Part shown: one piece after another, positions 30,912 to 38,897 of the stretch
Position numbering within the stretch: the first letter of the stretch is position 1
Layout of the letters: every line of letters starts with the position of its first letter
From: Xanthomonas sp. SI
GTDB lineage: Bacteria; Pseudomonadota; Gammaproteobacteria; Xanthomonadales; Xanthomonadaceae
NCBI RefSeq assembly: GCF_014236855.1
Contig: NZ_CP051261.1
Span: 4,278,001-4,342,000, forward strand
Direction of reading: 5' to 3'
Length of the DNA: 64,000 bases
Program-made: the position numbers and the translations under genes
Notes under the pieces: generated by a model
What the model saw: only the letters and a program-made list of their open reading frames with translations
Told to the model about the DNA's origin: nothing
Databases searched by the model: none

Positions 30912-32063
30912 TCAGAGCTTACCAGCGCCCGCCTTGGACTTGACGTCGTTCGCCACCTGGTTCGCCGGCAGCAGCGAATAGGTGTACGGCGGGGTCCAGC
31001 CGATGCTGTTGTTCCACGAGCAGGTCAGCGCCTTGCCGTTGAGCAGCGAGCCGAAATCGCGATACACGCTGCCGCCGTAGTTGGCGGCGATCTTGTCGCA
31101 GCTGCTGACCCCTGCGATGTCGAAGGCGTTGTTCTCGGAGAAGATCTTCGACTCCTTGCCGACGCCGTGCGCATGCGAGAACGGATACACCGCATTGCTG
31201 GTGCTGCCGACGTGGTAGTTGTTGTACAGGTGCACCTGGCCGAAACGCACCCGCGGCGCGCGCGCGGAAATGTTCTCGAACAGCGTGTTGTGGATGGTCA
31301 CCTTGAGCTTGCCGCTGTCGGTGCTGGAGGCGCTGTCGCTGGAGCCGATCAGGTTGTTCTTCTCGTGCGACTTGAACGCCGAGTACGAGATGGTCACGTA
31401 GTTGGCGCCTTTCTTGACGTCCAGCGCGCCGTCGTGATGCTGCTTGGGGCGGCCGTTGGCGGTGCCGTTCTGGTCGTCGGTGCGGCGGCCGTCGGTGAAG
31501 GTGACATGGTCCACCCACACGTTGCTGGCGCCCTCGATGGTCAGGCCGTCGTACTCGGAATTCCAGTTGCCGGCGCTGCCATCGTCCGGATCCCACACCG
31601 GCTGCGGATCCCACGGATTCTCGATGGTGAGGTTGCGGATGATCACGTCGTTGGCCTTGACGTACAGATAGCCCTCGCGGATCTGCGCATTGGAACCGAC
31701 GCCGATCAGCGTGGTCTTGGTGGGGACGTCCAGGCGCGCGCGGCTCTTCATGTCCGCGGTGGTGCTGTACGGCGTGCCTTCGCTGACGTCGATGATGCCG
31801 CTGATCTTGATGATGCGGCCGTTGCTGCCGACGCTGGCCTTCAGCGCGGTCTTCAGCTGCGCGGCGGTGCTGACGCTGTAGACGTTGGCCGCTGCGGCCT
31901 TGGAACCGCCCTTGGTGCCGCCGTTCTGCGTCGCCCACCCGGTGCTGGCGACCTCCAGGCTGGCATCGGCGTAGGCGCTGCCGGTCGCGCCCGCCAGACA
32001 GACTGCAAGCGCAATCGCATGGGTGAGCGTGCGCGGGGATGCGATGAGTGACTGTGTCTTCAT
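30912..32063 (-). CDS. Pectate lyase, polysaccharide lyase family 1
   Basis: Secreted enzyme that cleaves polygalacturonate in plant cell walls by calcium-dependent beta-elimination. The 383-residue product starts at the ATG at 32063 with GAGG 7 bases upstream. A Sec signal peptide ends near SAYA. The PL1 beta-helix shows the WVDHVTF strand, the calcium-site Asp residues in EYDGLTIEG and [11 protein letters not shown], and the catalytic Arg region [16 protein letters not shown]. The Sec signal suggests export by Xps (inference). A perfect palindrome lies 44 bp upstream of the start. Confidence 0.94.
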   Translation of the reverse strand: MKTQSLIASPRTLTHAIALAVCLAGATGSAYADASLEVASTGWATQNGGTKGGSKAAAANVYSVSTAAQLKTALKASVGSNGRIIKISGIIDVSEGTPYSTTADMKSRARLDVPTKTTLIGVGSNAQIREGYLYVKANDVIIRNLTIENPWDPQPVWDPDDGSAGNWNSEYDGLTIEGASNVWVDHVTFTDGRRTDDQNGTANGRPKQHHDGALDVKKGANYVTISYSAFKSHEKNNLIGSSDSASSTDSGKLKVTIHNTLFENISARAPRVRFGQVHLYNNYHVGSTSNAVYPFSHAHGVGKESKIFSENNAFDIAGVSSCDKIAANYGGSVYRDFGSLLNGKALTCSWNNSIGWTPPYTYSLLPANQVANDVKSKAGAGKL

Positions 32064-32590
32064 CCTGGAACCTCGTAAGCATGGGTGGAGTCGTCGCAGG
32101 CGCGGCGTTTTCCGCAGGCGGAAAACACGGCAGCGCGAGCGCATTCGCTGTCCCCTCGGACAACTGCGCTAGATGCCATCGCACAGGGCAGCGCCGAAGA
32201 GGCGCGCACTGTAGGGAGCGCGTTCGGCTTGGGAAGAGACAAATGCGCTGCGCGCGGATCCAGCGCTGCGATATGGGGACGGCATCTAACAAACTGCGTT
32301 CGCGATGCGCCCGATACGCCGGCTACCGCTGCAGGACAACAACGCTGTCCCGACGACAAGTCGCGACATTGCGCAGACGCGCCGCACTCTTCGGAAAACC
32401 CTGGAAAAATGCAGCCCCAACACTGCCGGACGCGCGATCGCGTGTAGTGGATGCACCGCGAGGCGGCGGCGTCGGATACTCGAACGGACGCGGACCTGAC
32501 AGCGCATGCGCCCAACGCTGGGCAGCCGACAGCGGGCGCAACGCTGCACCCTGCAACCATTATTTATAGGGAAGGAAAACGGCTCGCCAC
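32064..32590. other. Upstream region of pectate lyase
   Basis: The long intergenic stretch contains the palindrome at 32107-32126 and a weaker TGTCC/GGACA repeat at 32149-32162. Several short open frames overlap each other on both strands and none is convincing. No clear promoter hexamers were recognised. Confidence 0.4.
32107..32126. promoter_or_regulatory. Perfect palindrome upstream of pectate lyase, candidate operator
   Basis: GTTTTCCGC at 32107-32115 and GCGGAAAAC at 32118-32126 are separated by 2 bp. It lies 44-63 bp upstream of the pectate lyase ATG. It could be a repressor or activator site or an mRNA leader hairpin. The regulator is unknown. Confidence 0.5.
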
Positions 32591-32621
32591 AAAAAAGGCG
32601 AGGCATGCAGAAACCCTCGCC
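32591..32621 (-). terminator. Intrinsic terminator of the pssA-holD-rimI operon
   Basis: On the minus strand GGCGAGG and CCTCGCC (32615-32621 and 32597-32603) form a stem with a loop of about 11 bases, followed by six T (32591-32596). It lies about 31 bp after the rimI stop. Confidence 0.85.
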
Positions 32622-32651
32622 GGCGCGGCGTCGACGGCACGCCGTCGGGCG

Positions 32652-33143
32652 CTACGACATGCCTTCGAAGAACAGCTCGATCGCCATCACCAACGCGTCC
32701 TCGCGGCCGTTCGCCGCCGGGTAGTAGCGCGGGCGGCGGCCGATCTCGTTGAAGCCTTCGCTGTGGTACAGCGTGATCGCGCTGGGATTGGACGGGCGCA
32801 CTTCCAGGAACACGCGGCGCGCGCCCAGGTCGGCGCCGTACTTGATCAATGCGCGCAGCAGCAGGCGGCCGTAGCCGCGCGATTGCCGTTCCGGCGCGAC
32901 GCAGACGTTGAGGATGTGCGCCTCGTCGGCGGCGACGCTGATCACGCCGTAGCCGACGATCTGGCCCTGTTCCAGCAGCACCCAGCCCGGATAGCCGGCC
33001 TGCAGGCAGTCGCGGAAGATGCCGCGCGTCCACGGGAACGGATAGGCGCGGCGCTCGATCTCCATCACCGTGTCCAGGTCGGTCTCGCGCAACGTGCGCA
33101 GCGTCGCCGCTGCCGGCGAGGGCGCCGAGCCCAGCGCGCTCAC
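32652..33143 (-). CDS. rimI: Ribosomal protein S18 alanine N-acetyltransferase RimI
   Basis: GNAT enzyme that acetylates the N-terminal alanine of ribosomal protein S18. The 163-residue product has the typical RimI opening LRETDLDTVMEIERRAYPFPWT. The acetyl-CoA loop is in ERQSRGYGRLLLRAL, and the C-terminal block includes LEVRPSNPSAITLYHSEGF, the RimI/Ard1 signature. A GTG start at 33143 overlaps the upstream stop as GTGA. The neighbour to its 5' side is a divergent holD, matching the E. coli holD-rimI pair. Confidence 0.93.
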   Translation of the reverse strand: MSALGSAPSPAAATLRTLRETDLDTVMEIERRAYPFPWTRGIFRDCLQAGYPGWVLLEQGQIVGYGVISVAADEAHILNVCVAPERQSRGYGRLLLRALIKYGADLGARRVFLEVRPSNPSAITLYHSEGFNEIGRRPRYYPAANGREDALVMAIELFFEGMS

Positions 33144-33664
33144 CGCGGCGCCTGCTTGCGCAGCGCGCGCAGCTGCGGCCACAGCGCGCGCTTGGCGGCG
33201 GCATTGCCGCGCAGCTCGGTCAGCGGCCAGGTCGCCATCAACGCCTGCGTGGCCGGATCGTTCGGATTGCGCCCGGAGGCGCGCAACAACGCGATCTGCA
33301 GCCGATCGGGCAGACGCAGGCCGGCGCGGCGCGTAGCCGGCGCCGGCGCGGCGCGTTGCGGCTCGGGATAATCCGCAGGCGCGGCCGGCGCGCGTCCGCG
33401 CGGCGACTCCGTAGGAGTGGGTGCCGTAGCACGCGGCGCGTACGCCGGTGGGGCGTGTGCGGACACCGCTGCAGGCGCAGCCGCGGCGGCGGCGGCGGCG
33501 GCGGCGGCGGCAGGAGCATCGCGCTCCTCGGCCAGCGCCGGCTGCGCGACCACCGCGCCGACCTCGGCGTCGGCCCCGACATAGAGCGTATGGCCCAACG
33601 CCTGCAGCCAGCCGTGCTGCTCGGCCGACCACAGCGGCGCCGCGCTGGTTATTGCCTCGCTCAC
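33140..33664 (-). CDS. holD: Divergent DNA polymerase III psi subunit (HolD-like) with Ala-rich linker
   Basis: Likely psi, the small subunit that bridges chi to the clamp loader. The 174-residue protein is not obviously similar over its full length. The evidence is positional and local: it directly precedes rimI, as holD does in E. coli, and its C-terminus (about residues 146-166, LTELRGNAAAKRALWPQL) parallels the E. coli psi C-terminal segment LTDLRANPTARAALWQQI. The N-terminus AEQHGWLQALGHTLYV also resembles the psi N-terminal chi-binding helix. Between them is a low-complexity region with about twelve consecutive Ala encoded by a GCG repeat. GTG start at 33664 overlaps the pssA stop as GTGA. 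Confidence 0.68.
   Translation of the reverse strand: MSEAITSAAPLWSAEQHGWLQALGHTLYVGADAEVGAVVAQPALAEERDAPAAAAAAAAAAAAPAAVSAHAPPAYAPRATAPTPTESPRGRAPAAPADYPEPQRAAPAPATRRAGLRLPDRLQIALLRASGRNPNDPATQALMATWPLTELRGNAAAKRALWPQLRALRKQAPR
33483..33511. repeat. GCG trinucleotide microsatellite inside the holD-like gene
   Basis: Nearly ten tandem GCG/GGC units (29 bp) encode the polyalanine run of the psi-like protein. Slippage would change linker length without shifting the frame. Confidence 0.85.
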
Positions 33665-34437
33665 GTCGCGTCCGGCAGCTTGCGCCAGCGCCGCCATAGC
33701 CAGTAACAGGGGCCGGACAACGCATACAGCACGCCGATCGCCAGCAGCGCGCGCGACAGGTCGATGACCAGTACCGCGATCACCACCGGCGCCAGCACAA
33801 GCATCAGGAACGGCACGCGGTCGGCGCGTGGGCCTTTGGCGGCGCCGCCCTTGAAGCTCCAGAAACGGATGCGGCTGACCATCAGCAGCGCCGCGACCAC
33901 GGTCACGCCCAGCGCCACGTAGCGCAGTTGCTCGCCGTCCCAGCCGAGGTTGCCGTCGGCGAAGGCCCACACGAAGGCCATCATCAGCCCCGCCGCGGCC
34001 GGACTGGCCAGGCCGACGAACCAGCGCTTGTCCACGGTGCCGACCTGGGTGTTGAAGCGGGCAAGGCGCAGCGCGGCGCAGGCCGCGTACAGGAACGCCA
34101 CCGACCAGCCGACCCGGCCCATCACGCTGCCGTCGAACTTCAGCGCCGACAGCGACCAGTGGTACATCACCAGCGCCGGGGCCATGCCGAAGCTGACCAG
34201 GTCGGCCAGCGAGTCGTACTGCACACCGAATTCGCTGCTGGTGCCGGTCAGCCGCGCCACGCGCCCGTCCAGCCCGTCCATCACCGCGGCGACGAACACC
34301 GCCACGCTGGCGTGCACGAACTGGCCGTTGGCGGCGGCGATGATGGCGTAGAAACCGGAGAACAGGCCGGCGGTGGTGAACAGGTTCGGCAGCAGATAGA
34401 TGGTGCGCGAACGGGGAGGCGGTCGGGATGGTTCCAT
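33661..34437 (-). CDS. pssA: CDP-diacylglycerol-serine O-phosphatidyltransferase PssA
   Basis: Integral-membrane enzyme making phosphatidylserine, the precursor of phosphatidylethanolamine. The 258-residue product has the CDP-alcohol phosphatidyltransferase motif D57-G58-x2-A61-R62-x8-G71-x3-D75-x3-D79, and about eight hydrophobic segments. The N-terminal NLFTTAGLFSGFYAI stretch is typical of the membrane-type (Bacillus/Helicobacter-type) PssA and not of the soluble E. coli enzyme. It is the first gene of a pssA-holD-rimI unit with GTGA overlaps. Confidence 0.9.
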   Translation of the reverse strand: MEPSRPPPRSRTIYLLPNLFTTAGLFSGFYAIIAAANGQFVHASVAVFVAAVMDGLDGRVARLTGTSSEFGVQYDSLADLVSFGMAPALVMYHWSLSALKFDGSVMGRVGWSVAFLYAACAALRLARFNTQVGTVDKRWFVGLASPAAAGLMMAFVWAFADGNLGWDGEQLRYVALGVTVVAALLMVSRIRFWSFKGGAAKGPRADRVPFLMLVLAPVVIAVLVIDLSRALLAIGVLYALSGPCYWLWRRWRKLPDAT

Positions 34438-34515
34438 GCCCGGCAGTTTAATCGACTTGCCAGGCCCGACGGCGGGTGCTGCAATCGGCCTTCGCCCGTA
34501 CCCCTGGAGAACGTG

Positions 34516-34908
34516 ATGCGCGCCCTGACCCGGCTTTGCTGCCTGTGCCTGCTCGCCGCCAGCGGCGTGGCCGGCGCCGCCACCCTGTACCAATGGAAGG
34601 ATGCGCAGGGCGTCACCCACTATTCGCAGAGCCCGCCGCCGGGCGGCAAGTACCAGGCGCGGCGGGTCGACAGCCACGGCGGCGCCCCGGCCGAGGCCAC
34701 CGAGGCCGCCGCCCCGGCGGAGAACGCCAACTGCCTGAGCGCGCGCAAGAACCTGGACATCCTCGGCAAGCCGGGCAAGGTGATGACCGACCGCGACGGC
34801 GACGGCAAGCCGGACGGGGAACTGGACGAGGCCCAGCGCGACGCGCAGAAGGGCCTGGCCGAGGCCGCGATCAAGGCCTATTGCGCGCCGCCCGCCGCCG
34901 CGGAGTGA
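34516..34908 (+). CDS. DUF4124 domain-containing exported protein
   Basis: Exported small protein of unknown function. The 130-residue product has a Sec signal peptide (RALTRLCCLCLLAASGVAGA) followed at once by the DUF4124 core ATLYQWKDAQGVTHYSQSPPPGGKY. A charged segment with an EF-hand-like acidic run (DRDGDGKPDGELD) follows near residues 95-108. Two remaining Cys, in NCLSARKN and AYCAPP, could form a disulfide. The start at 34516 has GGAGAA upstream. It lies between pssA (divergent) and proS. Confidence 0.85.
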   Translation: MRALTRLCCLCLLAASGVAGAATLYQWKDAQGVTHYSQSPPPGGKYQARRVDSHGGAPAEATEAAAPAENANCLSARKNLDILGKPGKVMTDRDGDGKPDGELDEAQRDAQKGLAEAAIKAYCAPPAAAE

Positions 34909-35008
34909 GCGCGCGCGGCCGGCGCGGACGCGGCGCAGGCCGCCTTCCGTCCCCGCAGCGCCGGCAATGACTGGCAAAATGGGCGCCCGCCGTTAGCGAA
35001 GCCCCTCG

Positions 35009-36703
35009 ATGCGCCTTTCCCAGTTCCACCTGCACACCACCAAGGAAACCCCGGCCGACGCCGAACTGGTCAGCCACCGGCTGATGCTGCGCGCCGGCAT
35101 GATCCGCAAGCTCGCCTCCGGCCTGTACACCTGGTCGCCGCTGGGTCTGCGCGTGCTGCGCAAGGTGGAAGCGGTGGTGCGCGAGGAAATGAACCGCGCC
35201 GGCGCGGTGGAAGTGCTGTTCCCGACCATCCAGCCGCGCGAACTGTGGGAAGCCACCGGGCGCTGGAAGAAGTTCGGCGGCCTGATGCTGCGGATGAAGG
35301 ACCGCAAGGAACAGGAATACTGCTACAGCCCCACCGCCGAAGAGGCCGCGGCCGATTTCGCGCGCCAGGAGCTGAGCAGCTACAAGCAGCTGCCGGTCAA
35401 TTTCTACCAGATCCAGACCAAGTTCCGCGACGAGATCCGGCCGCGCTTCGGGGTGATGCGCGCGCGCGAGTTCCTGATGAAGGACGCCTATTCGTTCCAT
35501 GTGAGCGACGAGGACCTGGCCCGCGAATACGAGAACATGAAGGCCGCCTACAGCCGCATCTTCACCCGCCTTGGCCTGCAGTTCCGCGCGGTGCAGGCCG
35601 ATTCCGGCGACATCGGCGGCGACGCCTCGCAGGAATTCCACGTACTGGCCGAGTCCGGCGAGGATTCGCTGGCGTTCTCCACCGGTTCGGACTACGCGGC
35701 CAATGTCGAGACCGCGGTCGCCGCCGATCCGGCGCCGCGCGCGGCGGCGCAGGAAGCGCTGCGCAAGGTCGCCACACCCACCCAGAAGACCTGCGAGGCC
35801 GTGGCCGAATTGCTCGGCATCGCGCTGCAGCGCACGGTCAAGTCGGTCGCGGTGATGGCCGGCGACGCCTTCGTGCTGGCGCTGGTGCGCGGCGATCACG
35901 CAGTGAACGAGATCAAGCTGGGCAAGGTCGCCGGCCTGGCCGGCTACCGCATGGCCAACGAGGCCGAGATCCGCGCCCACCTGGGCAGCGAGCCGGGCTT
36001 CCTCGGGCCGCTGAAGCCCAGCCAGCCGATCCGCGTGGTCGCCGATCGCGACGTGGCGGCGATGGCCGATTTCGTGGTCGGCGCCAACGAAGCCGGCTTC
36101 CATCTGGCCGGGGTCAACTGGGGCCGCGACCTGCCCGAGCCGGACACCGTGGCCGACCTGCGCAACGTGGTCGAGGGCGAGCGCGCCCACGACGGCGGCG
36201 AGATCCGCCTGGCGCGCGGCATCGAGGTCGGCCATGTGTTCCAGCTCGGACGCCAGTACGCGCAGGCGCTGGACGCCACCGTGCTGGACGAGAACGGCAA
36301 GACCGTGGCGATGGCGATGGGCTGCTACGGCATCGGCATTTCGCGCATCGTCGCCGCGGCGATCGAGCAGAACCACGACGAGGCCGGCATCCGCTGGCCG
36401 CAGCCGATGGCGCCGTGGTCGGTGGCGGTGTGCGTGATCAATCCCAAGCGCGATCCGGCGATCGATGCGGCCGGCGAGGCGCTGCTGGCCGAACTGCAGC
36501 AGGCTGGCTTGGACGCCGCGCTCGACGATCGCGGCCTGCGCGCCGGCGCGATGTTCGCCGATATCGAACTGATCGGCATCCCGCACCGGGTGGTGGTGTC
36601 CGAGCGCGGGCTGGCCGCCGGCACCTTCGAATATCGCGCGCGCAGCGGCGGCGACGCCGAGAACCTGGACCACGCCGCATTGCTGGCGCGCCTGCAGGGT
36701 TAA
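35009..36703 (+). CDS. proS: Prolyl-tRNA synthetase ProS
   Basis: Class II synthetase charging tRNA-Pro, bacterial type with an editing (INS/YbaK-like) domain between motifs 2 and 3. The 564-residue product (E. coli 572) starts [19 protein letters not shown]. The motif 2 region includes [27 protein letters not shown]. The editing insertion spans about 225-390 and the C-terminal anticodon-binding domain starts near 465 ([11 protein letters not shown]). A strong terminator follows the stop. Confidence 0.96.
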   Translation: MRLSQFHLHTTKETPADAELVSHRLMLRAGMIRKLASGLYTWSPLGLRVLRKVEAVVREEMNRAGAVEVLFPTIQPRELWEATGRWKKFGGLMLRMKDRKEQEYCYSPTAEEAAADFARQELSSYKQLPVNFYQIQTKFRDEIRPRFGVMRAREFLMKDAYSFHVSDEDLAREYENMKAAYSRIFTRLGLQFRAVQADSGDIGGDASQEFHVLAESGEDSLAFSTGSDYAANVETAVAADPAPRAAAQEALRKVATPTQKTCEAVAELLGIALQRTVKSVAVMAGDAFVLALVRGDHAVNEIKLGKVAGLAGYRMANEAEIRAHLGSEPGFLGPLKPSQPIRVVADRDVAAMADFVVGANEAGFHLAGVNWGRDLPEPDTVADLRNVVEGERAHDGGEIRLARGIEVGHVFQLGRQYAQALDATVLDENGKTVAMAMGCYGIGISRIVAAAIEQNHDEAGIRWPQPMAPWSVAVCVINPKRDPAIDAAGEALLAELQQAGLDAALDDRGLRAGAMFADIELIGIPHRVVVSERGLAAGTFEYRARSGGDAENLDHAALLARLQG

Positions 36704-36707
36704 TCGG

Positions 36708-36736
36708 AAAGGCCGGGAATATATCCCGGCCTTTTT
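36708..36736 (+). terminator. Intrinsic terminator of proS
   Basis: Arms AAAGGCCGGGA (36708-36718) and TCCCGGCCTTT (36724-36734) have a 5-base loop and run into TTTTT. It begins 5 bp after the proS stop. Confidence 0.9.
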
Positions 36737-36820
36737 CTTGCTCCGCGATCTTCACGACACGGCCTCGACATTTGCCGGGTCAATATGCCGGTCGAATCAG
36801 CGGCGTTACCCGGCGTTGAT

Positions 36821-36848
36821 TTGACAATCGGAATTCGGTGCGTATAAG
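36821..36848 (+). promoter_or_regulatory. Upstream sigma-70-like promoter of the H-NS-family gene
   Basis: TTGACA (36821-36826), 16-bp spacer, TATAAG (36843-36848). The -35 is a perfect match. It would give a leader of roughly 130 nt. Confidence 0.6.
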
Positions 36849-36901
36849 TGACACCCACGCCGATCCAGCGATCGGCGCACCTATCGAAATACCCGGAATA
36901 T

Positions 36902-36930
36902 TTGTCAATCCGATAAAGCGATATTATGAT
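36902..36930 (+). promoter_or_regulatory. Downstream sigma-70-like promoter of the H-NS-family gene
   Basis: TTGTCA (36902-36907), 17-bp spacer, TATGAT (36925-36930), embedded in AT-rich DNA. It would give a leader of about 48 nt. Confidence 0.55.
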
Positions 36931-36984
36931 TCCGCTCTAGCCAGGGAATGGCTGCAGGTCCATCACCCATTTTCCGGAGTACAA

Positions 36985-37461
36985 ATGACCATCGATCTCA
37001 GTGGCCTGTCGGCCAAGCAGTTGGGCGCTCTTATCAAGACGGCCAAGAAGCAACAGACCATCGTCGCCAAGCGCACGCCCATCGCCAAGGTCCGCACCCT
37101 GCTGGCACGCCTGGCCAAATCGCACGGTTACGGCATCGACGAAGTGTTCGATGGCGCCGCTCCGGCCAAGCGCGGCCGCAAGCCGGCTTCCGGCAAGCCG
37201 GGTCCGAAGCCGGGCCGCAAGCTGGGCAAGGTGCCGCCGAAATACCGCAATCCGGCCAATGCCGCGGAAACCTGGACCGGCCGCGGCAAGCAGCCGCGCT
37301 GGCTGGCCGAGCAGGTGGCCAAGGGCAAGAAGGTCGACGACTTCCTGATCGCCGCGCCGGCCAAGTCCGCCGCGCCGGCCAAGAAGACCGCGAAGAAGGC
37401 CACCAAGAAAGTCGCCAAGGTCGCCAAGAAAGCCGGCAAGTCCGCCGCCCCGAAAAACTGA
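36985..37461 (+). CDS. H-NS family nucleoid protein with histone H1-like Lys/Ala tail
   Basis: DNA-binding nucleoid protein expected to silence AT-rich and acquired genes. The 158-residue product starts at the ATG at 36985 with CCGGAGT upstream; the longer in-frame extension was rejected because it crosses the promoters. Residues 1-50 form the oligomerisation region. The C-terminal H-NS domain is at about 84-122 with the DNA-contact loop TWTGRGKQPRW (96-106). Residues 125-158 are a basic AKKTAKKATKKVAKVAKK tail resembling bacterial histone H1-like proteins. A basic KRGRKPASGKPGPKPGRK linker also precedes the domain. Related to XrvA-type proteins in Xanthomonas. Confidence 0.88.
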   Translation: MTIDLSGLSAKQLGALIKTAKKQQTIVAKRTPIAKVRTLLARLAKSHGYGIDEVFDGAAPAKRGRKPASGKPGPKPGRKLGKVPPKYRNPANAAETWTGRGKQPRWLAEQVAKGKKVDDFLIAAPAKSAAPAKKTAKKATKKVAKVAKKAGKSAAPKN

Positions 37462-37509
37462 TCGGGAAACCGATCCGGCAACGGATTGGGGATCGGCAGG
37501 TTATTCAAG

Positions 37510-37535
37510 AAACGCCGGCGCAAGCCGGCGTTTTT
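37510..37535 (+). terminator. Intrinsic terminator of the H-NS-family gene
   Basis: Arms AAACGCCGGC (37510-37519) and GCCGGCGTTT (37524-37533), 4-base loop, then T to 37535. It lies between convergent genes and may also act weakly on the minus strand. Confidence 0.9.
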
Positions 37536-37560
37536 CATGCCTGCCGCAAGGGCAATGCCG

Positions 37561-38820
37561 CTAGAGATTCTTCCGCGCCGGCACCAGCAGATTGCCGAAC
37601 AGCAGGCCGGCGACCAGCGCCATCACGATATTGGTCACCGCCAGCAGCGCCGACTGCCCGCCGGACACGTCGTGCTGCTGCACCAGGGTCAGCAATCCGC
37701 GCAGGCTGGCGCTGCCGGGCACCAGCATGATGATGCCGGGCAACCGGATCAACGCGCCCGGGCGCTGCACCAGCCGGCCGAACAGATTGCCGGCGGCGGT
37801 CAGCGACATCGCCGACAGGAAGATCCCGACCGGGCTGCCCCAGGCCTCGCCGGCGAAGCGCGCGATCGCGTAGCCGGCCACCGAGGCGGCCATCACCCAC
37901 GGATAGTCGCGGCCGTTGGCCTTGAACAGCAACGCGAACGCGTACGCCGCGACCAGCAGCGACGCCCATTCCACCCACACCGCCTGCGGTCGCGACGCGT
38001 GCACCAGCGGCTCCAGGCCCAGCAGCTGCGCCAGGGTCACCGCGATCACCGCGCCCACGGTGAGCTTGAGAATGGTGGTGACCGCGCCGGCGAAACGCGC
38101 CGTGCCGGACACCCAGTGCTGGCTGGTCAGTTCGTTGACCGCATTGGTCAGCGCCATCCCCGGCAACAGCACCACCAGCGAGGCGATGATCACCGAATTG
38201 AGGTTCAGCGGCGCCACGAAGGTCGCCACCAGCGCAGCGACGACGCCGGCCAGCAGCGCCGCCAACGCCTCGTTGGCTTCCTTGGCCGCCGGGCGCTTGT
38301 CGGTGAGCTGGGTCAGCGCGCCGATCAGCAGGCCGATCGCGGCGGCGGTGGCGATGTCCAGCCACGGCAGCCGCCACAGCCCGGCCACGCCCAGGGCGGC
38401 CAGGCCGAAGCCGAGCACCTGCATCGCCTTCCAGCGCCGCCCCGGCGGGCGGTCCAGCTGGCGCAGCGCGGTATGGCCCTGGGCCACGCTCATGCGCCCG
38501 CTGGCGACGTCGTCGGCGATGCTGTCGGCGACGCTGAGCTTGTGCAGATCGTTGTCGCCCGGCGCCAGCCGCACCACCCGGGTGATGTCGCTGGAGCCGA
38601 TCGCCTTGGTCGGATCGCTGAAGCTGAGGATCAGCCCGGTCGGGTTGGACCAGGGTTCGCAATCCAGGTCCAACTGCTGCGACAGCGCCACCACCGCCGC
38701 CTCCAGGCGTTGCGCGGTGGTGCCGTAGGTGTGCAGACGGCCGGCGATCTCGGAGACGAAGGCGATCCGTTGCGCATAGGTGGCGCTGGCGGAGGGATTG
38801 GCGATGGGCGCGGCTTGCAT
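37561..38820 (-). CDS. Threonine/serine exporter family membrane protein (ThrE; fused YjjP-YjjB)
   Basis: Inner-membrane exporter of small amino acids or dicarboxylates. The 419-residue product has an N-terminal cytoplasmic part (1-110, including YGTTAQRLEAAV, the DUF1212/ThrE start) followed by about ten hydrophobic segments. The N-terminal half corresponds to YjjP and the C-terminal half to YjjB (ending with LPGIIMLVPGSASLRGLL), fused as in ThrE. The ATG at 38820 is preferred to the longer open frame. In Xanthomonas ThrE proteins are usually annotated by similarity only; substrate is unproven. Confidence 0.85.
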   Translation of the reverse strand: MQAAPIANPSASATYAQRIAFVSEIAGRLHTYGTTAQRLEAAVVALSQQLDLDCEPWSNPTGLILSFSDPTKAIGSSDITRVVRLAPGDNDLHKLSVADSIADDVASGRMSVAQGHTALRQLDRPPGRRWKAMQVLGFGLAALGVAGLWRLPWLDIATAAAIGLLIGALTQLTDKRPAAKEANEALAALLAGVVAALVATFVAPLNLNSVIIASLVVLLPGMALTNAVNELTSQHWVSGTARFAGAVTTILKLTVGAVIAVTLAQLLGLEPLVHASRPQAVWVEWASLLVAAYAFALLFKANGRDYPWVMAASVAGYAIARFAGEAWGSPVGIFLSAMSLTAAGNLFGRLVQRPGALIRLPGIIMLVPGSASLRGLLTLVQQHDVSGGQSALLAVTNIVMALVAGLLFGNLLVPARKNL

Positions 38821-38897
38821 GTCGGCTAGTATGGCGCGAACCCCGCGCACAGCCACCCTGTGGCGCACGACGACATTGCGGTGCAGGCGAAACAGGT

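Noticed and set aside
32060..32569. Overlapping open frames of up to 173 codons upstream of pectate lyase
   Set aside because: Frames on both strands overlap each other, are Arg/Ala/Cys-rich and have no family features.
36838..36984. N-terminal extension of the H-NS-family protein
   Set aside because: The extended frame crosses both candidate promoters and lacks family similarity; the ATG at 36985 has a good ribosome binding site.
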